Source: Salinimonas chungwhensis DSM 16280
Lineage (GTDB): Bacteria; Pseudomonadota; Gammaproteobacteria; Enterobacterales; Alteromonadaceae
Length of the DNA: 64,000 nt
Assembly: GCF_000378185.1 (NCBI RefSeq)
Contig: NZ_KB899376.1
Coordinates: 152,357-216,356 of the forward strand
Reading direction: 5' to 3'
This document shows positions 57,313-64,000 of this stretch, piece by piece (the stretch's first letter is position 1; every line of letters starts with the position of its first letter). The notes below the pieces were generated by a model, which did no database searches, was not told where the DNA came from, and worked only from the letters and a program-made list of their open reading frames with translations. The translations under genes and the position numbers were made by a program.

Positions 57313-58311
57313 GTGGCGTTACAGTGGTTTCCAGGGCATATGCACAAGGCCCTGAAAGAAATAAAAGAATCATTAAGTCAGGTTGATGTCTTAATTGAAG
57401 TGCTTGATGCCCGCATTCCCTTTTCCAGCGAAAATCCGGAAATTGCTAAAATCAGAGGCGACAAACCCTGTATTAAAATTTTGAATAAATTTGATTTGGC
57501 TGACCCTGAACTTACCGCACAGTGGCAGGCGCACCTGGAATCGGAGCGCGGCGTTAAAACAATTACGACTTCCAATGATAACCCGGCAGGTGGTAAGCAA
57601 ATTATTAATCTCATTCGCAGCGTCTGCGCGCAAAAAGATGCTCAGGTAAAGTCGATAAATGCCATGATCACCGGTATTCCGAACGTAGGGAAGTCGACCC
57701 TGATAAATCTTTTGGCCGGCCGTATCATCGCCAAGACCGGCAACGAACCAGCGGTCACCAAAAGCCAGCAGCGGATCAATTTAGGAAGTGGCATCGTGTT
57801 GCATGATACCCCTGGTGTGTTATGGCCAAAAATAGAAAATCCCCAGTCTATCTACCGTCTGGCAGCGTCTGGCGCTGTTAAAAATACCGCAATGGAGTAC
57901 GATGATGTCGGTTTTTTTGCTGCCGACTATTTAATTCAGGCATATCCAGAGATGATGCAACAGCGATTCAAACTGGATGAGTTACCCGACACTGAACTTG
58001 CGTTTTTAGAAGCTGCCGCCAAAAAACGTGGCGCAATTATGAGCGGCGGTCGCGTTAACTTACATAAAATCTGCGAAATATTGTTAAAGGAATTACAGTC
58101 AGGAAAATTGGGGAGAATAACACTTGAAACCCCGGAGATGGTTGTCAGAGAGAATCTCGAAGTAGCTGAGGCCGCAGCGAAAAAGCAGGCAAAAAAAGAA
58201 AAGCGCAAACAGCAATTTAAAGAAGGCTCTCTAACGCCTCAGAAGCAGGATCGTAAGGAAAAACGTACCGAGAAACGTCAGGCACAAAGTCAGCGAATGA
58301 AAAAGAGATAA
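57313..58311 (+). CDS. Ribosome-assembly GTPase YlqF/RbgA family
   Basis: A 332-residue circularly permuted GTPase: G4 NKFDLAD first, then G1 GIPNVGKST, then G3 DTPG, with the start MALQWFPGHMHKALKEI typical of YlqF/RbgA, which act in late assembly of the large ribosomal subunit. The C-terminal ~50 residues are Lys/Gln/Glu-rich and basic, probably RNA-binding. GTG start at 57313 with RBS AAGGA. Confidence 0.88.
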   Translation: MALQWFPGHMHKALKEIKESLSQVDVLIEVLDARIPFSSENPEIAKIRGDKPCIKILNKFDLADPELTAQWQAHLESERGVKTITTSNDNPAGGKQIINLIRSVCAQKDAQVKSINAMITGIPNVGKSTLINLLAGRIIAKTGNEPAVTKSQQRINLGSGIVLHDTPGVLWPKIENPQSIYRLAASGAVKNTAMEYDDVGFFAADYLIQAYPEMMQQRFKLDELPDTELAFLEAAAKKRGAIMSGGRVNLHKICEILLKELQSGKLGRITLETPEMVVRENLEVAEAAAKKQAKKEKRKQQFKEGSLTPQKQDRKEKRTEKRQAQSQRMKKR

Positions 58312-58676
58312 CGCGGTATTCTTATTCAGATTTAAACCGGATATTTTCTGCTGATTGCATGGGGTTCCGTGTTCTTCGTGATTTATTCTGCAACTCAAAT
58401 TGCCATTGATAAAATGGAGATAAGCCAGATCTGCACTTATGACGGATTGTTACAAATGCGCATGATGGCGGGTTAGTTGTGCAAGATTATGTGAGTTTCC
58501 AGAACCTGCATGAGTCTTAAGGATTCAACTGGTTATATGCGTTTTTATGCTTCACCGAATGGCGTAAAACTATCAATATAAGTTCCTGAAAATAAAATTT
58601 TTAATTTCCAATTGGTGCGTATTGAATAGGGTAGCGGTAATAGCAGTATGCTGACATAAGTGCCAGAAAGAAAAGA
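58312..58676. other. Intergenic, downstream of the RbgA-like gene
   Basis: 365 bp between the GTPase gene and tRNA-Tyr. No convincing ORF or RNA gene; no strong hairpin noted. Confidence 0.4.
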
Positions 58677-58762
58677 TGGTGGAGCGGGCAGGATTCGAAC
58701 CTGCGAAGGCTGAGCCGGCAGATTTACAGTCTGCTCCCGTTGACCGCTTGGGTACCACTCCA
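58677..58762 (-). tRNA. tRNA-Tyr (anticodon GTA)
   Basis: Read on the minus strand: acceptor stem TGGAGTG pairs with CGCTCCA plus encoded CCA, with a long variable arm (class II) and the anticodon stem-loop GCAGACTGTAAATCTGC carrying GTA. It closely matches E. coli tRNA-Tyr. No other tRNA adjoins it. Confidence 0.97.
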
Positions 58763-59115
58763 CGAACAAATAGCGATGTGCTTAAACCTGATTGGCGATA
58801 CAATCTGGCTTTGCGCCATTTGAGAAGTGCATAGTAATCGTCGTTGTCTGCAGGGTCAAGTTTTTATTTGAAAAGTATTAATAAAATCATAGGGTTAGTT
58901 TTTGTACAGCAGTGTTGTTTATTTGACCGGCGACGCTCACTAAACACTTAGAATAAGACCCATTTATTGTTATCGATCAGACAGTTGACAGGAATTAACT
59001 GTGCCGCTGGTTTTTGCTTTTGCACTGCTGTAACGGTTTTTTACCCGCAAAAATTAAACTAACGACAACACTATTAGCATCAGACAAGATGCTTACACAG
59101 TCCTTTGTGTACACA
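58763..59115. other. Intergenic between tRNA-Tyr and rluF
   Basis: 353 bp that should include the tRNA-Tyr promoter (minus strand). No coding frame is convincing. The 3' end of rluF lies at the other end. Confidence 0.4.
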
Positions 59116-59976
59116 TTAACCTTTCGGGCGTTTTGGCGCGGACCGGCTTATTCGATTTTTTTGCGACCGTTGTGTGTGTTTTCCAGACTTACCCTTGTTT
59201 TGTTTATAACCACCGGGTTTCGGTCTTGAGCTGCGGTGTCCTGCCGGGGCCTCGGATGATGAGTGCTCAACAGATTTAAGTAATGTAGCCAGCTCATCGC
59301 TGGACAATTCCCGCCATTGTCCGATTTTCAGACCCTTCAGCTTTACGTTCATGATTCTGACACGCTCGAGCTTGTTAACTTCATAGCCAAAGTGGCTGCA
59401 CATGCGTCTAATCTGACGGTTGAGACCTTCAATCAAAATGATTTTGAAGCTGAACCGTCCTTCTTTGGCCACTTTACAACGTTTTGTAACAGTGCCCAGA
59501 ATAGGTACACCATTACGCATACCGCTGAGAAATTCCTCTGTCAGAGGCTTATCAACAGTGACAATATATTCTTTTTCGTGCTGGTTGCCGGCTCGCAACA
59601 CTTTGTTGACTAAATCACCATTATTGGTCAGAAAAATAAGGCCTTGAGAATCTTTGTCCAGTCGACCAATCGGGAATATCCGCTCCTTATAGCGCATGTG
59701 ATTAACAATATTCGCTTTTTCAGCACTGTCAGTGGTACTTACCACACCCACCGGTTTATTCAACGCCAGTACAACAAACTTACTTTTATCAGCTGGCCTG
59801 ATTCGTTTTCCATTTACTTTTACTATGTCGTCAGGCAGCACTTTCGTGCCCACTTCAGCACGTTTACCATTGACCTGCACGGCGCCCTGTTCAATGTACT
59901 TATCGGCATCACGGCGGGAGCAAAAGCCCGTCTCGCTGATGAATTTGTTCAGGCGTGTTGAGTCTGTTGTTTGCAT
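59116..59976 (-). CDS. rluF: 23S rRNA pseudouridine(2604) synthase RluF
   Basis: 286 residues: an N-terminal S4 domain ([21 protein letters not shown]) and the catalytic [20 protein letters not shown] with the nucleophilic Asp, then [10 protein letters not shown]. The whole resembles E. coli RluF (which makes pseudouridine 2604), including [19 protein letters not shown]. The C-terminal ~45 residues form a Lys/Arg/Gly/Ser-rich basic tail. RNA target inferred from the family. Confidence 0.92.
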   Translation of the reverse strand: MQTTDSTRLNKFISETGFCSRRDADKYIEQGAVQVNGKRAEVGTKVLPDDIVKVNGKRIRPADKSKFVVLALNKPVGVVSTTDSAEKANIVNHMRYKERIFPIGRLDKDSQGLIFLTNNGDLVNKVLRAGNQHEKEYIVTVDKPLTEEFLSGMRNGVPILGTVTKRCKVAKEGRFSFKIILIEGLNRQIRRMCSHFGYEVNKLERVRIMNVKLKGLKIGQWRELSSDELATLLKSVEHSSSEAPAGHRSSRPKPGGYKQNKGKSGKHTQRSQKNRISRSAPKRPKG

Positions 59977-60253
59977 ATCAATTATCTGTAAGTTGTAAGG
60001 TCAGCGTGATGTTTCTATAAAAGCGGCGTATGTTTGGCTCCATCACGGAGTTTATCATAATACGTCCTGACAACATCTACCAAAGCACGCAAGATGCAGC
60101 AATCAATGCGCGGGGGAGCATTTTTTAACAACCCAGGATGTTGAACCAATCATGCATGTTCCCGTAACTAAACTAGTTAAATTTTCTTCCACCATCAGAC
60201 GCCGGCGCTTTATGTTGTGCGCTAATCTGATCAGACACATCTAAGGATTTTTC

Positions 60254-60967
60254 ATGGGTATTAGCACGCGTACAATTGAATACACTGTTGATGGCGAAGT
60301 GTTCGAGGGGTTACTTGCCACGGGCGGGAGCACCGCCGGCCCTGCAGTAATGATCTGTCACGCCTGGGGCGGACGCAAAGAGCATGAGGAAGACACAGCT
60401 AAGCGGCTGGCGGAGCTGGGTTATACAGCTTTCGCTGCTGATGTATATGGCAAGGACGTACGGGGCCATTCAATTGACGAAAACCAGGCATTAATGACGC
60501 CGTTGGTGGAAGATCGCGATGCACTGCAACGCCGCTTGCGCGGGGCGCTGGCCGCGTTGACTGAGCAGCCGGAAGCGGATGCGCAAAAGATTGCTGTTAC
60601 CGGTTATTGTTTTGGCGGCCTGTGTGCACTTGATATGGCGCGCACTAACGCCCCGGTGGTAGGCGCATCGGCCTTTCATGCGGTGATTGGGAAGCCAGGT
60701 AAACCCGGCGAGAATGATATTAAACCTAAGATTGTGTGCTTCCAGGGATTTGATGATCCTATGGCTGATCATAAAGCGCTAATTAACTTTGGTAACGAAA
60801 TGACCAGCCGTAATGCTGACTGGCAGCTACACGTATTTGGCGGGGTTTCTCACGCCTTCACAAACCCCGATGCCAGCAATGATGAGTTGGGTCTGAAATA
60901 CAATAAACAGGCTTCTGAGCGATCCTGGAAAATGTTCACTGACTTCTTGAGTGAACTGTTTAAGTAG
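60254..60967 (+). CDS. Dienelactone hydrolase family protein
   Basis: 237-residue alpha/beta-hydrolase. The nucleophile is Cys in GYCFGG, the hallmark of dienelactone hydrolases; the oxyanion region, the Asp in GFDDPMADH and His in FGGVSHAFTN complete the triad. The actual substrate is unknown; many such proteins are not involved in chlorocatechol breakdown. Stands alone. Confidence 0.87.
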   Translation: MGISTRTIEYTVDGEVFEGLLATGGSTAGPAVMICHAWGGRKEHEEDTAKRLAELGYTAFAADVYGKDVRGHSIDENQALMTPLVEDRDALQRRLRGALAALTEQPEADAQKIAVTGYCFGGLCALDMARTNAPVVGASAFHAVIGKPGKPGENDIKPKIVCFQGFDDPMADHKALINFGNEMTSRNADWQLHVFGGVSHAFTNPDASNDELGLKYNKQASERSWKMFTDFLSELFK

Positions 60968-61414
60968 CAGCGAGTGAAGCTTCCTATATTATGTCTGTCA
61001 GGCCATAGGATAGGATATGTTGTATTCTATTTTTATCATCGGGCAATAATGCTTCACCGTGTAAAGCCGATGTGAAGATAATCTATGAGGGCCTGCCTCT
61101 ACGCAGGCTCTGGGTTATTTTCGGGTTGCTGGCCTTTCTGCTTTACCGATTTGCCAGGCAAATAATTAGCATTCAGTCATTGCGCTGCCACCTTCGGCGC
61201 AAGGCTTCATTACCCACACCCGGCACTGAGCACCACAGGCCCCGTTAGTGCTCCCCTTCGATGATCTTAAAAAGCATAAATTCAGATAGTCAGGCCAGTA
61301 TTTTTTTCAGCTTATCCTGATAGTGTTAAAGCACTTCAGAGATTTTTGCGCACCTAGATGTATCTGAAGTATTTTAGCTTATTTCGTGTTATTTATTTTA
61401 AAGGGAATTGTAAA
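60968..61414. other. Intergenic between the hydrolase and the double-glycine peptide
   Basis: 447 bp. A hairpin GCCTGC (61091-61096) with GCAGGC (61103-61108), extended by flanking GAG/CTC, may end the hydrolase transcript. The rest must hold the promoter of the small-peptide gene. No other gene is supported. Confidence 0.45.
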
Positions 61415-61684
61415 ATGGAAATATTAAATACGTTAGAGGTTCATAAAGTTACCGGTGGTGCTATATCATTTGGTGAAGCAATCGCTATGGGCGGCTTTTC
61501 TGGTGGGGCCGGCGCTGCTGCAGCCGGCGCCGGCATTGGTGTAGTCGCAAGCGCGACAGTGGCAGGTAGCCTTCTGGTAGGTGCCGGCTATGCGGGCTAT
61601 TCTTTTGGTACTGCTATCGGGTTAGGTGGTCTGGGGCGTCGTATGGGAAGTTGGATCTATGATGCAACACATAAACAACACTGA
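61415..61684 (+). CDS. Double-glycine-leader peptide, bacteriocin/microcin-like
   Basis: An 89-residue peptide. Leader of 15 residues ending ...LEVHKVTGG: relative to the cut site it has Leu-12, Asn-11, Glu-8, Val-7, Val-4 and Gly-2 Gly-1, very close to the LSxxELxxIxGG consensus for C39 peptidases of ABC exporters. The core is Gly/Ala-rich and hydrophobic (GFSGGAGAAAAGAGIGVV...), with GxxxG repeats and a basic end (GRRMGSW...HKQH), as in class IIb bacteriocins. Start 61415 is chosen for RBS AAGGGA. No exporter gene lies nearby in the window. Confidence 0.75.
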   Translation: MEILNTLEVHKVTGGAISFGEAIAMGGFSGGAGAAAAGAGIGVVASATVAGSLLVGAGYAGYSFGTAIGLGGLGRRMGSWIYDATHKQH

Positions 61685-61690
61685 GCACGC

Positions 61691-61888
61691 ATGATGACTG
61701 CAAAAAAAAACCTTTTTATATGCAACCTGAAGAGGTTAATTATATTGAGTCTGAGTGTGTTGGCTGGATGGGTGATTTACCCGACGGTAACGGCTGAATA
61801 CGCTATAGAAACCCATCTGGTCTGGGGGCTGTTGCCGATGGCAGGTATTATCGGGATATTTGTTGCCCGCGATTCGAAAGCACGTTAA
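61691..61888 (+). CDS. Small two-helix membrane protein, possible immunity protein
   Basis: 65 residues with two predicted membrane helices (about 16-30 and 43-58) and a basic N terminus (KKNLFICNLKRL). It begins 6 bp after the double-glycine peptide, before a strong terminator, so the two form one transcript. Immunity function is inferred only from position, size and membrane location. Confidence 0.6.
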   Translation: MMTAKKNLFICNLKRLIILSLSVLAGWVIYPTVTAEYAIETHLVWGLLPMAGIIGIFVARDSKAR

Positions 61889-61900
61889 TTGCTTTATAAA

Positions 61901-61936
61901 TGTTTCGCTCTTTAACCTTGTTCAAAGAGCGAAACA
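61901..61936. terminator. Terminator after the peptide and membrane-protein pair
   Basis: A perfect 13-bp stem, TGTTTCGCTCTTT (61901-61913) with AAAGAGCGAAACA (61924-61936). The plus side is followed by AATTTG, a weak T-run. Confidence 0.65.
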
Positions 61937-61990
61937 AATTTGATGATTCACTTTAGCCACCCGTTTTGTCATCGTAATAGAAAATTAACC

Positions 61991-62128
61991 ATGCTGCGTG
62001 AGTTTTTAAAATGGCTTAGTGTGTTATTAATTGTCCTTCACCAGTTAGTGTGTCACGCCTCTAAGGCTAATACTTATATCCGGTTGTCGGTATTAACATT
62101 GCTAACTTCGTCCTGCAGCTTGCTTTAG
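61991..62128 (+). CDS. Small hydrophobic ORF of doubtful status
   Basis: 45 residues with one hydrophobic stretch (FLKWLSVLLIVLHQLVCHA), lying just beyond the terminator of the peptide pair. No RBS is obvious and there is no known match. It may be a tiny membrane peptide or noise. The rest of 62129-62360 shows no gene. Confidence 0.2.
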   Translation: MLREFLKWLSVLLIVLHQLVCHASKANTYIRLSVLTLLTSSCSLL

Positions 62129-62360
62129 ATGCGGCCATTGTTTTTCCACCGTAATCCTGCTGTCTATTTCCATAACTTCAGTCCATCAGTCTTTTGGCTA
62201 TAACGCCGGCTTAGTGTGTATGGCGATTTTAAGTCACTGTGGATTTCAATCTATAAACAGGTACTCGTCGTACCGAAACAGATAAGTAATATCAGCTAGA
62301 ACGGTTTGTGTAACGATAACTGTCAGTTGTTTTTAACGTTTAATTATAAGGGGTGGGTCG

Positions 62361-63434
62361 ATGAAAAACGCATTAGCACTGTCAGGGATAGCGGGACTAA
62401 GTTTACTCACCATGCCGGCGTCAGCCCAGGAAAATAACCTATCGGCTGCGTTGGTTGATGTCGCCGGTGCAAAAATCTGTGACCGTTTGGAAAACCGGTT
62501 TCGGGGGTTGCAGCGTGAAAATGCACAGGGAGAGAAAGTGTATAGCGGCACACTTTGGATTCATTCCTGCGAGGTCAGTTATGATAGTAACGATCAGGAC
62601 GTTATGACACTTGAGCTTGGTGTGAAAGGCTGGCGCTGGCTAGAAAGAGAAAAAGAAAAGCTTGGGGCTGACTTCAATGTAAGTGAATTCGCGCGCTTTC
62701 AGGTCGACGTTGGTTTAACCGGACGCGTCAAAACACATTATGACCCTGATGCAAAGAATTTCGCATTTTGGTTCACACCCGTTAAAGCCCCAGCGGTGAA
62801 CTTCGATGCCTCTGGCGATGTTGATGTTGACAAAGAAGGAGCCTGGGGAACAGTGCTTGCCGGTGCAGCGACCCTGGTAGGTCAGTCGCCCGATACCCTG
62901 GCAGATGAAAAGCTGGTGGATAAGGGTGAGCAGCGTTTCAGCAAAAAAATGTCTGATGGTTTCAGTGCCGCTATAGATTTTTGTTCCGGACGGGTGGTAT
63001 CGGAACTCGGTCAGCTGGAGCAGACTAAGCTATTTTCAAAGTTAGGTGAAACACAGAAAGCAACATATAAGCAGGTGGACCTCGATCCGTCTTCCTTTCT
63101 TCTTTTTGGCCCTTATGGTGAGCAGTCAAAGCTGCTTGACCTTCAACTAAAACTTGATAGTCCGGCGGATTTTCAGAATAAGCTGATTTGTATGGAAGAT
63201 GCTGTCGAGCTTGCGCAGGCTTACATGGAAGGTAACGACCGTACGCCGGAAGTCCCCCCTATTAAACTTGCTCAGGACGGTGACAACAACGGTCGGGTTT
63301 CCCTTCGTAATGCAGACAAAACATGCCCGGTGGTGGCATTGTTCAGTACAGACAAAAGCGTGAAAGAGCGTGCTTCGTTTGAATTCAAGGTACGAGATTA
63401 TGGTGATACAAAGCCGCTGGTTAAATGTGATTAA
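62361..63434 (+). CDS. Secreted protein of unknown function
   Basis: A 357-residue exported protein: signal peptide about 1-22 (ending PASAQ). The mature part is charged, without membrane segment, and has six cysteines (in AKICDR, HSCEV, DFCSG, LICMED, KTCPV and LVKCD), which could pair in the periplasm. There is no family I recognise. RBS AGGGGTGGG precedes the ATG. No operon partner. Confidence 0.7.
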   Translation: MKNALALSGIAGLSLLTMPASAQENNLSAALVDVAGAKICDRLENRFRGLQRENAQGEKVYSGTLWIHSCEVSYDSNDQDVMTLELGVKGWRWLEREKEKLGADFNVSEFARFQVDVGLTGRVKTHYDPDAKNFAFWFTPVKAPAVNFDASGDVDVDKEGAWGTVLAGAATLVGQSPDTLADEKLVDKGEQRFSKKMSDGFSAAIDFCSGRVVSELGQLEQTKLFSKLGETQKATYKQVDLDPSSFLLFGPYGEQSKLLDLQLKLDSPADFQNKLICMEDAVELAQAYMEGNDRTPEVPPIKLAQDGDNNGRVSLRNADKTCPVVALFSTDKSVKERASFEFKVRDYGDTKPLVKCD

Positions 63435-64000
63435 ACAGGTTTGCAACCTTATCCGGCCCAGATTAGGTACCGTGTAATTATCTGGCTAATAGTCAGGGAA
63501 ATGGAAAACCGAGGTATCTGAATCAATTGTGGACGTCATTCTCTTAGGCTCAAAAGTGCAACGGTAAACACCTAAGAGCCAGTGAGTGCTGCGCCAACGT
63601 GCAGCGACTAAAATCGTGATGGTTTGTTGAAGCACTAAATGAAAGTTCTCCTCGCAGGCAGATGGAAGAAAGATGAGCGCGACCACCGGTAACGAGCGGC
63701 CAAACCTTCAAAAAGTGCTATCAAACGCCGCTTCAATGAACCGCTGGTTGATGTCAAACATCGCGACGTCCCTGTCAGCAACAGGCTCGTTTATACCTGT
63801 GTTGCGTAAAGCGGACTATCCTTTTTGATAAGCGCTCGTACCGTATAGAGGGACTGTTGAAATAGCGTGTTTAAAACTGCCGCTGGTTTCTTTAGTTGAA
63901 TAAGCAGTATAGATAATTACCTGATTATCTTTATCGAACGTTCTGCGCACTTTTAGCGATTTCCAGAAAATAGACTTTGATTCTCTAAATATCATTTTAG
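63435..64000. other. No supported gene at the window end
   Basis: 566 bp. The small minus frame (63486-63686) has no RBS, no motif and no coding character, so I do not call it. Nothing else is evident. Confidence 0.5.

Noticed and set aside
41114-61684. The exported C39 peptidase as the processing enzyme of the double-glycine peptide
   Set aside because: It has a signal peptide and no ABC domain, resembles FapD, and is 20 kb away; leader peptides are cut on the cytoplasmic side by C39-ABC exporters.
63486-63686. 66-codon minus-strand frame at the window end
   Set aside because: No RBS, no motif, and unconvincing composition; nothing supports it beyond being open.

Overview
The window looks like the chromosome of a marine gammaproteobacterium of the order Alteromonadales (Alteromonas, Salinimonas or a relative). 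This rests on the housekeeping gene order (rne / rluC / maf-like / yceD-rpmF-plsX-fabHDG-acpP-fabF-pabC-mltG-tmk-holB-ycfH), the closeness of the proteins to E. coli and Shewanella families, the PEP-CTERM-type proteins and the moderate GC content. I see no phage, insertion sequence, CRISPR array or plasmid gene.

Layout. 1-10.9 kb: tRNA-Asp, the lipoprotein-release genes lolD-lolE, a dicarboxylate/amino-acid symporter, a large Ig-repeat lipoprotein, a lone astB, then topA with a DUF2058 gene. 10.9-17.3 kb: accessory genes (NYN nuclease-like protein, porin plus solute-binding protein pair, GNAT, YaiI family, a possible aminotransferase remnant, LysR regulator, APH-like kinase). 17.3-34.7 kb: conserved core. 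RNase E with a long leader lies divergent from rluC; then come the fatty-acid synthesis cluster, the cell-wall lytic transglycosylase MltG, thymidylate kinase, the DNA polymerase III delta-prime subunit and a TatD-family nuclease. 34.7-39.4 kb: small stress genes, including a SulA-like gene with two LexA-type boxes, and a HelD-like helicase.

The most interesting accessory region is 40.7-45.9 kb. A signal-peptide protein built of Asn-Ser-Asp repeats, a small exported protein, a stand-alone exported C39 peptidase and another small exported protein form one tightly coupled operon. Next to it lie a PhoB-type regulator and a coiled-coil plus beta-barrel outer-membrane protein. The peptidase and the barrel resemble FapD and FapF of the Pseudomonas functional-amyloid system. 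The exported proteins do not look like FapB or FapC, but they share short motifs with one another. I read this as a divergent Fap-like amyloid or fibre export locus.

46-53 kb holds a PEP-CTERM-like protein and a cydABDC operon for a short-Q-loop (CIO-type) bd oxidase with its CydDC exporter, preceded by a 22-bp inverted repeat. 53-61 kb holds a PEP-CTERM protein behind a good sigma-54 promoter, a COG2509 flavoprotein, a ferredoxin, RNA-modification and ribosome-assembly genes (SpoU methyltransferase, RbgA-like GTPase, RluF), tRNA-Tyr and a dienelactone hydrolase. At 61.4-61.9 kb an 89-residue Gly/Ala-rich peptide with a textbook double-glycine leader is followed by a two-helix membrane protein, a possible bacteriocin and immunity pair. 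The window ends with a secreted protein of unknown function and about 570 bp with no supported gene. All calls were made by reading the sequence; no database search was possible.
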